Positions 9,758-17,858 of a DNA stretch of 64,000 nt are shown piece after piece. The notes beneath the pieces are model-generated. The model did not search any database. It was given only the letters and a program-made list of their open reading frames with translations, and had not been told where the DNA came from. Both the position numbers and the translations under genes were made by a program. Source of the stretch: an uncultured Oscillibacter sp. (GTDB taxonomy: Bacteria; Bacillota; Clostridia; Oscillospirales; Oscillospiraceae); NCBI GenBank assembly GCA_945868085.1, contig CAMBKF010000002.1, forward strand, positions 56,667 through 120,666, read 5' to 3'. Within the stretch, counting starts at the first letter, position 1. Every line of letters begins with the position of its first letter.

Positions 9758-9785
9758 ATTATAAGCCTGGGGAGTTCCCTGTCAA
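9758..9785 (-). promoter_or_regulatory. Promoter of the sugar/polyol operon
   Basis: Consensus TTGACA (9780-9785) and TATAAT (9758-9763) with a 16-nt spacer on the minus strand, 74 bp from the binding-protein start. Between the -10 box and the start codon lies an inverted repeat (9719-9743) that could be an operator. Confidence 0.8.
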
Positions 9786-9865
9786 GTAACAGTTCCCACA
9801 TAATACAACTGACGATTTTGTCTAATTTTACAACGTGAATTTTTTATCAAATTGGGCGATTTTGC

Positions 9866-9893
9866 TTGTATATGGAAATATTTGTGATATAAT
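9866..9893 (+). promoter_or_regulatory. Promoter of the ROK regulator gene
   Basis: TTGTAT (9866-9871), 16-nt spacer, TATAAT (9888-9893), about 38 bp upstream of the ROK start and divergent from the sugar operon promoter. Confidence 0.6.
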
Positions 9894-9930
9894 GAAATTG
9901 ATTTTAAAAATGAATATATAAAACAAGGGG

Positions 9931-11061
9931 ATGGACAATATTAAAAAACCGGCAAGCCTGGAGATCCAGCGAAAAAACTACACAGACATATTTCAGCTGT
10001 TTTTGCAAAATGAGCGGCTTACAAAACAGAATATTGTAAACGCGCTGCATCTGAGCCTCCCTACCGTTACGCAGAACATCAATCTCCTGTGTCAGCAGGG
10101 GCTTTTGTGTGAGGCCGGGACTATGGGAAATACCGGCGGGCGGCGGGCTATGACCTATTCGTTCTCCGCCGATGCACGCATCGCCATCGGAGTGGATATT
10201 ACACGCAACCACGTTGCCATTGTGGCGGTGGATCTGCGGGGCGCCGTATTTTATAAGGAGCGGGTGCGCAAAAAATTTGAGCGCTGTGATGACTACTACC
10301 GCTTCCTGGGGGACATGGTCCGGCACTGCATTGAGCAGATCCAGTGTCCGGAGGAGCGCATCCTGGGTGTGGGCATCGGCGTGCCCGGACTGGTCACGGC
10401 GGATAACCAGACGGTGTTCTACGGGGAGATCCTGCATTTCACCGGCGAGACCTGCGCCAACATGTCCCGCTATATCCCGTATCCCACGGCGCTGCTCAAC
10501 GACGCCAGCGCCGCCGGCTTTGCGGAGACCTGGATCAACAAGGACATCAAGACGGCGTTCTACCTGATGCTGTCCAACAATATCGGCGGCGCAGTCATTA
10601 TCGACGGCTCCCCCTACGCCGGATACCACCACCACAGCGGCGAGGTGGGGCACCTGTGCATTGAGCGCAACGGCCGGCCCTGCTACTGCGGCCAAAAGGG
10701 CTGCGTGGACCGCTATCTGGCTGCCACGGAGCTGTCTGACCTGACGGATGGCCGCCTGGCCGACTTCTTTGCCCTGCTGGAGAAAAAAGACCCCCGGGCG
10801 CTGGCCTGCTGGGATACCTACCTGGACGATCTGGCACTGACCAACCGCAATGTCCACATGCTGTTTGACTGCCCTATTATTCTGGGCGGCTATGTGGGCG
10901 AATACATCGCCCCCTACATGGATGAGATCCGCAGACGCACAGGGGCGCTGGACCCGTTTGAAACCGACGCCGAATACCTCCACGCCTGCCACTACCGCAC
11001 GGAGGCCATTGCCGCCGGAAGTGCCCTGCACTTTATTGTCAAGTTTTTGGAGACCGTTTGA
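9931..11061 (+). CDS. ROK-family transcriptional repressor (XylR/NagC type)
   Basis: A 376-residue protein with an N-terminal winged helix (residues about 15-70, including TKQNIVNALHLSLPTVTQNI) and a C-terminal ROK sugar-kinase-like domain (GVDITRNHVAIVAVDLRG onward). The ROK zinc-site region reads HLCIERNGRPCYCGQKGC. It probably represses the divergent sugar operon and senses the sugar or its phosphate. The ATG immediately abuts AAGGGG, unusually close spacing, so initiation may be weak or a later start may be used. Confidence 0.88.
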   Translation: MDNIKKPASLEIQRKNYTDIFQLFLQNERLTKQNIVNALHLSLPTVTQNINLLCQQGLLCEAGTMGNTGGRRAMTYSFSADARIAIGVDITRNHVAIVAVDLRGAVFYKERVRKKFERCDDYYRFLGDMVRHCIEQIQCPEERILGVGIGVPGLVTADNQTVFYGEILHFTGETCANMSRYIPYPTALLNDASAAGFAETWINKDIKTAFYLMLSNNIGGAVIIDGSPYAGYHHHSGEVGHLCIERNGRPCYCGQKGCVDRYLAATELSDLTDGRLADFFALLEKKDPRALACWDTYLDDLALTNRNVHMLFDCPIILGGYVGEYIAPYMDEIRRRTGALDPFETDAEYLHACHYRTEAIAAGSALHFIVKFLETV

Positions 11062-11127
11062 ACCCGGCACAGTCCCCCAGAGGGATCCCGGTACAATAGC
11101 AATGACTACAGAAGGAGTGAAGGAGTT

Positions 11128-11904
11128 ATGAGCATCATCGACAAATTCCGGCTGGACGGCAAGAGCGCTTTCGTCACCGGCGGCGCCCGGGGCATAGGCA
11201 AGAGCGTTGCCACGGCCTTTGCCGAGGCCGGCGCGGATGTGGCCATCGTGGATGTGGATATTGCCACGGCCGAAGCCACCGCCGCAGAGATCGCAGCGGC
11301 CACCGGCCGCCGGATGACGGCTATTGCCTGCGATGTTACCGACCCGGAGCAGGTGGACCGGATGGTGGATGAGGTGGTAAAGACCTACGGAAAGCTGGAT
11401 GTTGCTTTCTGCAACGCGGGCATCTGCATCAACGAAGCGGCCGAGAATATGACCTATGCCCAGTGGAGCAAGGTCATAAACATCAATCTCACCGGCGTGT
11501 TTCTGACGGCCCAGGCCGCGGGACGCCAGATGCTCAGGCAGGGGGGCGGGTCTATCATCAATACCGCCTCTATGTCCGCCCATATCGTCAATGTCCCCCA
11601 GCCCCAGTGCGCCTACAACGCCTCTAAGGCCGGCGTCATCCAGCTGACGAAATCCATGGCTGTGGAGTGGGCGGCGAGAAACGTCCGGGTCAACTGCATC
11701 AGCCCCGGTTATATCGGCACTGATCTGACCCTGAGCTCGCCCTCTCTGGTGCCTTTGATCGAGCAGTGGAACCAGATGTCCCCCATACATAGACTGGGAA
11801 AGCCGGAGGAATTGCAGGCCATCTGCGTATATCTGGCCAGCGATGCCAGCCCCTTTACCACCGGCGGGGACTTCGTTGTGGATGGCGCGTTTACCTGTTT
11901 CTGA
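11128..11904 (+). CDS. Short-chain dehydrogenase/reductase
   Basis: A 258-residue classical SDR. The cofactor motif GGARGIGKS (about residues 18-26), NAG (about 96-98), the catalytic Ser in NTASMSA and the YNASK pair (about 159-163) are all intact. Asp after the second strand (IVDVD) suggests NAD(H). It follows the ROK gene by 66 bp and is closed by a strong terminator. It may interconvert a polyol and a keto-sugar within the same catabolic island; substrate unknown. Confidence 0.88.
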   Translation: MSIIDKFRLDGKSAFVTGGARGIGKSVATAFAEAGADVAIVDVDIATAEATAAEIAAATGRRMTAIACDVTDPEQVDRMVDEVVKTYGKLDVAFCNAGICINEAAENMTYAQWSKVININLTGVFLTAQAAGRQMLRQGGGSIINTASMSAHIVNVPQPQCAYNASKAGVIQLTKSMAVEWAARNVRVNCISPGYIGTDLTLSSPSLVPLIEQWNQMSPIHRLGKPEELQAICVYLASDASPFTTGGDFVVDGAFTCF

Positions 11905-11924
11905 TCTTTACCCTGGTCCATATG

Positions 11925-11963
11925 AAAAGAGGAAGCATCCCTAACGGGATGCTTCCTCTTTTT
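11925..11963. terminator. Bidirectional terminator
   Basis: Perfect 17-bp stem (AAAAGAGGAAGCATCCC, loop TAAC) followed by T-runs on both strands. It serves the SDR gene and the convergent nucleoside ABC operon. Confidence 0.95.
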
Positions 11964-11991
11964 GCCACAACGGAAAAGAATCGGGATCGGC

Positions 11992-12900
11992 TCAGCTTTC
12001 CTTCCGGTAAGGGACACCCAGCTTGGCGGGGACGCGGAAGTTGCTGCGGAAAATGGTGAGCACGATGGTGAGGATATAGGGCAGAGCGATAATAAGCTCT
12101 GTGGGAACGGCGGTGGTGCCGGTGCGGAAATAGATGGACAGGGCATCCGCCAGGCCGAAGGCCAGGGTCCCCAGCACCGCGCCCTTGGGCGACCAGTTGC
12201 CCAAGAAGCAGATGGCGAAGGCGATCCAGCCCCGGCCGCCGATGACGTTGCTGCTGAACATGCCCAGATAACCCACCGTATAGAACGAGCCCGCCAGGCC
12301 GCCGATGCAGCCGGCCACCAGCACCGTGAGGAAACGGATGCGGTTCACCGGCAGACCCGCCACGTCCACGGCTACGGGATTTTCGCCGGTGGAGCGGATG
12401 GCCAGGCCCAGGGAGGTCTTATACAGCACGAAGATGGACACGGGGATGAGAATATAGGCGATGTAGGTGAGGATATTCTGCTGGAAGAAGATCTCGCCGA
12501 TGAAGGGGATCTTGCTCAGCAGGGGAATGGACAGCTTCGGCAGGGTGTCGATCTGCAGGGGGGTGGTGGGGACGCCGAAGAGCACACGCTGGAAGTAAGA
12601 GCAGATGCCCACGGCCAGGATATTCATGGCGGTGCCGGTGACCACCTGCTGCTGCCCTAAGGTCACGGTGACAAAGGCATACAGCAGAGCCATCAGGCCG
12701 CCCAGAGCAATGGCCAGCAGCAGGCCTACCAGGAGGCTGCCGGACAGGTAGACACCGACAAAGCCGCCCCAGGCGCCGATGAGGAATATGCCCTCAATGG
12801 CGCAGATCATCATGCCCGTGCGCTCGGCATAGACCTCCGCCAGGGCGCCCAGGAGCAGGGGCGTGCTCATCATAATGGCGCGGGTGAGAATATTGACCAT
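11992..12900 (-). CDS. Nucleoside-type ABC permease 2 (NupQ/YufQ-like)
   Basis: A 302-residue membrane protein of the BPD_transp_2 family, the smaller of the permease pair in BMP-type nucleoside transporters. The segment ALAEVYAERTGMMICAIEGIFLIGA near the N-terminus and the following run of hydrophobic helices match that type. It is the fourth and last gene of the operon, 3 bp after the first permease, and would heterodimerise with it. Confidence 0.9.
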   Translation of the reverse strand: MVNILTRAIMMSTPLLLGALAEVYAERTGMMICAIEGIFLIGAWGGFVGVYLSGSLLVGLLLAIALGGLMALLYAFVTVTLGQQQVVTGTAMNILAVGICSYFQRVLFGVPTTPLQIDTLPKLSIPLLSKIPFIGEIFFQQNILTYIAYILIPVSIFVLYKTSLGLAIRSTGENPVAVDVAGLPVNRIRFLTVLVAGCIGGLAGSFYTVGYLGMFSSNVIGGRGWIAFAICFLGNWSPKGAVLGTLAFGLADALSIYFRTGTTAVPTELIIALPYILTIVLTIFRSNFRVPAKLGVPYRKES

Positions 12901-12903
12901 GGA

Positions 12904-13968
12904 TCATACACCTGCCTTTCTCATCATGGCCTTTTTCTTCTTGGTATCCATGGCATAGCGGACGGCGTAGGAGATGATCACGCAGATCATCACCACGCCC
13001 TCAATGAGCTCGATGATGCTGGCGGGGATATTCAGCCCCGGCAGACGGCCCATGGTGGTGCCCATTACGTTCAGGAAGCCGAAAAGAAGAGAGGCAAAAA
13101 TGCAGCCCAGGGGATTGCCGTTGGCGAGAATGGCGATGCCGATGCCGTAGGAACCGATGGAAGCATTGAAATCACGCAGCAGCATGTGCTGCACGCCGTT
13201 GATCTCCGTGAGGCCCGCCATACCGGCCAGGCCGCCGGCGATCATGAAGCTGATGACATAGATCTTGCCGGAGCTGATGCCGCCCAGGCGGGAGGCATCG
13301 GCATTTTTGCCCACGGCACGGATCTGGAAGCCCAGCTGGGTCTTGTTCAGCAGGATCCACGCGGCCACGGCGGCGGCCACGGCGATGACAAAGCCCAGGT
13401 GGACCCGGGTGCCGGGGATGATATTGGGGAGATAGGCAGAGGAGGAGATGGCATCCGTCTGCATATACTCCGCCTTGGTCTCCTGCAGCGAGGTGCGCAG
13501 CAGATAGTCCATAAAGTTGGTGATGACGTAGGTGCTCATCATACTCACTAGGAACTCGTTGGCATGGAACTTGGCCTTGGCTCCGCCGATGAGGCCGCCC
13601 ACGGCCGCGCCGCCGGCAAAGGAGCCCAGCAGCACCAGCAGGAGCAGCAGCCAGGTGGGCAGGCTGTCCTGCAGGCCCAGAGACAGGGCCACGGCGATGA
13701 TGGCACCCATGGTGAACTGGCCCTGGGCGCCGATGTTAAAGAGGTTGGCATTGTAAGTAAAGGCAAAGGCCAGGGAGGTGAAGATAAGGGGGGTGGCCTT
13801 CACCAGAATCTCGCCCAGGTTATATTTATCGGTGACGATCTTCTGCAGGGCCTGGCCGCACACGTCCAGGGGGTTTACCTTCATGAACAGCAGAAGCAGG
13901 CCGCTGATGACCAGGCCGATGACCACGGCGGCGATATTATACAGAAGAACATTGCTTTTCGATTTCAT
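12904..13968 (-). CDS. Nucleoside-type ABC permease 1 (NupP/YufP-like)
   Basis: A 354-residue polytopic permease, the larger partner in BMP-type nucleoside ABC systems, with the characteristic GAQGQFTMGAIIAVALSL and GKNADASRLGGISSG segments. The start is ATG 13968, in an ATGA overlap with the ATPase stop and preceded by GGAGGAGGTG. A longer frame upstream is discarded because it only mirrors the ATPase gene. Translational coupling to the ATPase is expected. Confidence 0.9.
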   Translation of the reverse strand: MKSKSNVLLYNIAAVVIGLVISGLLLLFMKVNPLDVCGQALQKIVTDKYNLGEILVKATPLIFTSLAFAFTYNANLFNIGAQGQFTMGAIIAVALSLGLQDSLPTWLLLLLVLLGSFAGGAAVGGLIGGAKAKFHANEFLVSMMSTYVITNFMDYLLRTSLQETKAEYMQTDAISSSAYLPNIIPGTRVHLGFVIAVAAAVAAWILLNKTQLGFQIRAVGKNADASRLGGISSGKIYVISFMIAGGLAGMAGLTEINGVQHMLLRDFNASIGSYGIGIAILANGNPLGCIFASLLFGFLNVMGTTMGRLPGLNIPASIIELIEGVVMICVIISYAVRYAMDTKKKKAMMRKAGV

Positions 13969-15488
13969 GCGTTTTGCACCTCCTCCTCCAGCGGGACACC
14001 GGCCATCAGCAGGCCGATCTGCTGGGTGGTGAGCTGACCGTTGCGGTAAATGCCCATGAACTTGCCGCCGTGCATGACGGCGATGCGGTCGCACATCTCA
14101 AAGATCTCCGACAGCTCCGTGGAGATCAGGAGCACCGCCTTCCGGTTGGCCTTTTCCTCCAGGATCACATGGTGGATGCGGTCCACCGCGCCCATATCCA
14201 GGCCCCGGGTGGGCTGATTCAGGATCAGCAGACGGGAGGCCAGGTCTACCTCCCGGCCCAGGACCACCTTCTGCTGGTTGCCGCCGGAGAGACTGCCGGC
14301 GGTATCGTGGCAGTCGTTGGCCTTGACCCGGTGATTTTCAATGAGCTGGTTGGTATAGCGGTCCAGCTTTTCCCGGCGGATGAAGCCGTGGTTGAACCAA
14401 TCCTTGTCGAAGCAGCGCTTGAGCAGAATATTTTCCGAAAGGGTCATATCCATGACCATGCCGTCCCGGTACCGGTCCACGGGGACGTAGCCGATGCCGC
14501 AGGCGTTGCGGCGGCGGATGCTGGCGCCGGTGATGTCCTGCCCGGCCAGGAGGATCTGCCCGGCAGTGGGCTTTTTCAGCCCGCAGATGACATCGCACAG
14601 GTCATCCTGGCCGTTGCCGCTGACGCCGGCAATGCCGAAGATCTCTCCCTGGCGGATGGTAAAGGAAATGTCGCTGAGCAGGGGGGCGGCGTGCTTTTCC
14701 TGCAGGCAGACACCCTGGAGCGTCAGCACCGGATCGCCGGTACACTCCTTCTGGTCGCGCACGGGGGGCACGATCTCCTGGCCGATCATCAGGCGGGCCA
14801 GCTGCTGCTCGTCGGTGTCCGCCCGGCGGACCTCGTCCACCACCACGCCGTTGCGCATGACCACGATGCGGTCGGCCACCTCCATGACCTCCTTCATCTT
14901 ATGGGTGATGAAGACCACGCTGTTGCCCTTGGCGGTGAAGTCCTTGATAAACTGCATAAGGTGCTCGGACTCCTGGGGGGTCAGAACGGCGGTGGGCTCG
15001 TCCATGATGAGGACGCCGGCGTTGATATAAAGAGCCTTCAGGATCTCGACCTTTTGCTGCTGCCCCACGGCCAGCTCGCCCACCGGGCGGTCCATGGGCA
15101 CGTCAAAGCCGTACTCCTTGGCAATTTTTTCCAGTCTCTTGTTGTGATCCTTCAGGGAGATATACCCGTGGACGTTGCCCAGGATGATATTCTCCGCAGC
15201 GGTGTGGGTGGGTACCAAAGAGAAATGCTGCTGGATCATGGCGATGCCCCGGGCCATGGCATCGGCGGGATTCTTGATCTGCACCTGTTGGCCGCGGATG
15301 AGGATCTCCCCCTCGTCCAGGCCGTACAGACCGTACAGGATCTTCATAATGGTGCTTTTTCCGGCGCCGTTTTCGCCCAGCAGCGCCAGCACCTCTCCCT
15401 CGCCTACGGCGAGGGAGACATCTTTGTTGGCAATGACCTTTGCAAAGCATTTGGTCACATGCCGCATTTCTACAACGGGAACAGCCAT
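13965..15488 (-). CDS. Nucleoside-type ABC transporter ATPase, double domain (NupO/YufO-like)
   Basis: A 507-residue protein with two ABC domains. The first carries Walker A GENGAGKST and Walker B VLIMDEPTAVL. The second has a degenerate P-loop region (GVSGNGQDDL), signature LSGGNQQK and a Walker B region LLILNQPTRGLD with Asn-Gln where Asp-Glu is usual, a known feature of this subfamily. It energises uptake of purine or other nucleosides with the two permeases and the BMP lipoprotein. Confidence 0.93.
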   Translation of the reverse strand: MAVPVVEMRHVTKCFAKVIANKDVSLAVGEGEVLALLGENGAGKSTIMKILYGLYGLDEGEILIRGQQVQIKNPADAMARGIAMIQQHFSLVPTHTAAENIILGNVHGYISLKDHNKRLEKIAKEYGFDVPMDRPVGELAVGQQQKVEILKALYINAGVLIMDEPTAVLTPQESEHLMQFIKDFTAKGNSVVFITHKMKEVMEVADRIVVMRNGVVVDEVRRADTDEQQLARLMIGQEIVPPVRDQKECTGDPVLTLQGVCLQEKHAAPLLSDISFTIRQGEIFGIAGVSGNGQDDLCDVICGLKKPTAGQILLAGQDITGASIRRRNACGIGYVPVDRYRDGMVMDMTLSENILLKRCFDKDWFNHGFIRREKLDRYTNQLIENHRVKANDCHDTAGSLSGGNQQKVVLGREVDLASRLLILNQPTRGLDMGAVDRIHHVILEEKANRKAVLLISTELSEIFEMCDRIAVMHGGKFMGIYRNGQLTTQQIGLLMAGVPLEEEVQNA

Positions 15489-15515
15489 ATATTTCCTCCA
15501 GTTTCCTTGGATAGC

Positions 15516-15548
15516 CTGCTGGCCTGCTTTTTTGGAGCAGGCCAGCAG
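15516..15548 (-). other. Intercistronic hairpin between BMP gene and ATPase gene
   Basis: Perfect 12-bp stem (CTGCTGGCCTGC, 9-nt loop) in the 98-bp gap between the binding lipoprotein and ATPase genes. Position and size mirror the hairpin at 8651-8684 in the unrelated sugar operon. Confidence 0.7.
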
Positions 15549-15586
15549 ACAGGACGAAACCTTATGTGTAAGGATGATGCGGGAGC

Positions 15587-16603
15587 TTAGTCAAACAGAG
15601 CCTTCAGATCCACAGTGCCGGCCTTCAGGTCCTTAACGGCCTGGTCGCAGGCGGCCTTGGCATCGGCGGGGCAGTTGTCGGTGTAGACGGGGAAGTAAAT
15701 ATCCTCGGCCACGCCCACTTCCACGATCTGATGGCCGGCCAGCTTGCCGGCCAGGAACTGATCGATGGCCCAGACATACATGGTGGCATAGTCAAAGTCG
15801 ATGGAGGCCACGACGGTATTGGGATCGATGCTGGTCTGATCGGAGGAGTAACCCACGACCTTGGCGCCCTTCTCCACGGCACCGTTGATGACGCCCAGGC
15901 CCAGCTCGTTGGCGTACACGAACATCACGTCCGCACCGTTATCGATCATGTTCTCGGACATCTGCTTGCCCAGGGCCACGTCGGTCCAGCTGTTGGAATA
16001 GGCCAGGTTATAGCTGGCATCGGCGATGCCGCGGTCCTTGGCGATGGAAACGGCGGTCTTGCCGTACACGGCCATCAGGTCCTTCATGGCCTGGTTGGGG
16101 TCACCGCCGATGAGGCCGAACTGGCCGGTGGTGGTGATGTTGCCGGCGATGACGGCGGCCAGGTAGGAAGCCTCATACTCCTTGGGGAACAGGGGGCAGA
16201 GGTTGTCGGCATCGCACTTGGAGCCGTTGACGACCATGAAGCGGGTGTTGGGATAGTTGGCAGCCACGCTGGAAGCGGCCTCGTCAAACTGGGAGCCGGC
16301 AGCCATGATGATGTCATAGCCGCGCTCGGCATACTCGCGGAAGGTGGACTCGAAATCGGCTTCCTTCACGGACTCCACATACTCCATCTTGGTGCCCAGC
16401 TTCTCGTTGCAGGCCACAACACCGGCGTAGTTGGAAGCGTTCCAGCCCTGGTCATTGATCTCGCCGGGCAGCAGCAGAACGATCTTCAGGTCGGCGGCGG
16501 TCTTGGTGCCGTCCTTCTTGTCATCGTTGCTCTTGGTGCCGCAGGCGGTGAGGGTGGCCATCAGCATAACCGTGGCCAGAATGAAAGCAATAATCTTCTT
16601 CAT
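15587..16603 (-). CDS. BMP-family nucleoside-binding lipoprotein
   Basis: A 338-residue basic membrane protein (BMP/Med) family solute-binding lipoprotein. The signal peptide ends in lipobox TLTAC with Cys21 lipidated, followed by GTKSNDDKKDGTK. Family features include VLLLPGEINDQGWNASNYAGV and GYDIIMAAGSQFDEA. Binds nucleosides in characterised relatives such as PnrA and BmpA. First gene of the four-gene transporter operon. Confidence 0.93.
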   Translation of the reverse strand: MKKIIAFILATVMLMATLTACGTKSNDDKKDGTKTAADLKIVLLLPGEINDQGWNASNYAGVVACNEKLGTKMEYVESVKEADFESTFREYAERGYDIIMAAGSQFDEAASSVAANYPNTRFMVVNGSKCDADNLCPLFPKEYEASYLAAVIAGNITTTGQFGLIGGDPNQAMKDLMAVYGKTAVSIAKDRGIADASYNLAYSNSWTDVALGKQMSENMIDNGADVMFVYANELGLGVINGAVEKGAKVVGYSSDQTSIDPNTVVASIDFDYATMYVWAIDQFLAGKLAGHQIVEVGVAEDIYFPVYTDNCPADAKAACDQAVKDLKAGTVDLKALFD

Positions 16604-16657
16604 GTCAATCCTCCTTTAATTTTCCACGCTGCTTTTTAGACAGAATGGTATAATCCT

Positions 16658-16686
16658 ATTGTAAAAAAATTGGGGAAATTGGTCAA
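16658..16686 (-). promoter_or_regulatory. Promoter of the nucleoside ABC operon
   Basis: TTGACC (16681-16686), 17-nt spacer, TACAAT (16658-16663) on the minus strand, 55 bp upstream of the BMP start. Confidence 0.7.
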
Positions 16687-16935
16687 TGCGACAATTTTCC
16701 TATTTTGTTGAAAATGTTACGATACCGAAACGGATCACATGGGAATATGCCCGGGCGGCGGGCGGTGCCTGGCCGCCGACGGGGGGAGATGCATGACATT
16801 TCCGCTTCCTGCGCGGGGGCGGGAAAAAAACCGCGCAGACGGGATCTTTTCCGCAAAAATAGGCGTTTCTTGGCGAAATCTTTATGGGCTGCGGGTGTAT
16901 AATACGGCATCATAAAAAAGCGGGGAGGCGCAGAT

Positions 16936-17856
16936 ATGGATATTTTCAAGGAGCTGCAGGAAGAGGGCGTGGACGCGGCGCTGCTGGAGGAGATCCGGCG
17001 GTTCCGCCAGGCGCACCCGGCGCCCCGGGCGGCGGCGGAGCGTGTTCCCCAGCCCCGGTATCTCTACTACGGACGGGAGATATGGGAGAGCGCGGCGGCG
17101 GCCCTGCTGTGCGGGGAGCACCTGCTGCTGGCAGGCCCCAAGGCCACGGGCAAAAACGTCCTGGCGGAGAACCTGGCGGCGGTGTTCGGCCGGCCGGTAT
17201 GGGATGTGTCCATGTATGTGAACGTGGACGCGGCGGCCCTCATCGGCGCCGATACCCTCCGGGGCGGACAGGTGGAGTTCCGGGAGGGACCGGTGAGCAA
17301 GTGCGCCCGGCTGGGCGGCTTCGGCGTGCTGGACGAGGTGAACATGGCGAAAAACGAGGCCCTGGCGGTGCTCCACGCCACATTGGACCACCGGCGGGTC
17401 ATCGACGTGCCGGGCTATGAGCGGATCCACCTGGACGAGGCCACCCGCTTCATCGGCACCATGAACTACGGCTACGCAGGGACAAGGGAGCTCAACGAGG
17501 CGCTGGTTTCCCGATTTGTGGTGGTGGATATGCCCATCATCTCCGACGAGAACCTGAAAAAGCTCCTGCGCCGCAGCTTCCCCACCCTGAAGGAGAAGTG
17601 GGCGGAGCAGTTCGCGGCCCTGTTCCGGGACCTGCGGCAGAAGTGCGACAGCGGCGAAATTTCCACCAAGGCCCTGGATCTGCGGGGGCTGCTGTCGGCC
17701 CTGCATCTGATGGAAAAGGGCATCAGCGCCGGGCAGGCCCTGCGTCTGGGCGTTATCAACAAGGCCTTTGAGCCCTTTGAGCAGCAGCTGGCGGCGGACA
17801 CGGTCTGGGCCAGGATCCCGGAGAAGGCGGACCGGGCCCAGCTCTTTGGGGACTGA
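16936..17856 (+). CDS. MoxR-family AAA+ ATPase
   Basis: A 306-residue AAA+ ATPase of the MoxR group. The P-loop is GPKATGKN (residues 66-73), with Asn in place of the usual Ser/Thr after Lys. Walker B is FGVLDEVNM (about 130-138), sensor region FIGTMNYGY, and an arginine in LVSRFVVVDMP. MoxR ATPases act as chaperones or metal-insertion motors with a VWA-domain partner, encoded here 2 bp downstream. Target unknown. The ATG follows GGGGAGG. A TATAAT at 16898-16903 could be its -10 element, without a clear -35. Confidence 0.9.
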   Translation: MDIFKELQEEGVDAALLEEIRRFRQAHPAPRAAAERVPQPRYLYYGREIWESAAAALLCGEHLLLAGPKATGKNVLAENLAAVFGRPVWDVSMYVNVDAAALIGADTLRGGQVEFREGPVSKCARLGGFGVLDEVNMAKNEALAVLHATLDHRRVIDVPGYERIHLDEATRFIGTMNYGYAGTRELNEALVSRFVVVDMPIISDENLKKLLRRSFPTLKEKWAEQFAALFRDLRQKCDSGEISTKALDLRGLLSALHLMEKGISAGQALRLGVINKAFEPFEQQLAADTVWARIPEKADRAQLFGD

Positions 17857-17858
17857 TT

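Noticed and set aside
13969-14094. 42-residue N-terminal extension of nucleoside permease 1
   Set aside because: It only mirrors the ATPase coding sequence in another frame; the ATGA overlap with GGAGGAGGTG upstream fixes the start at 13968.
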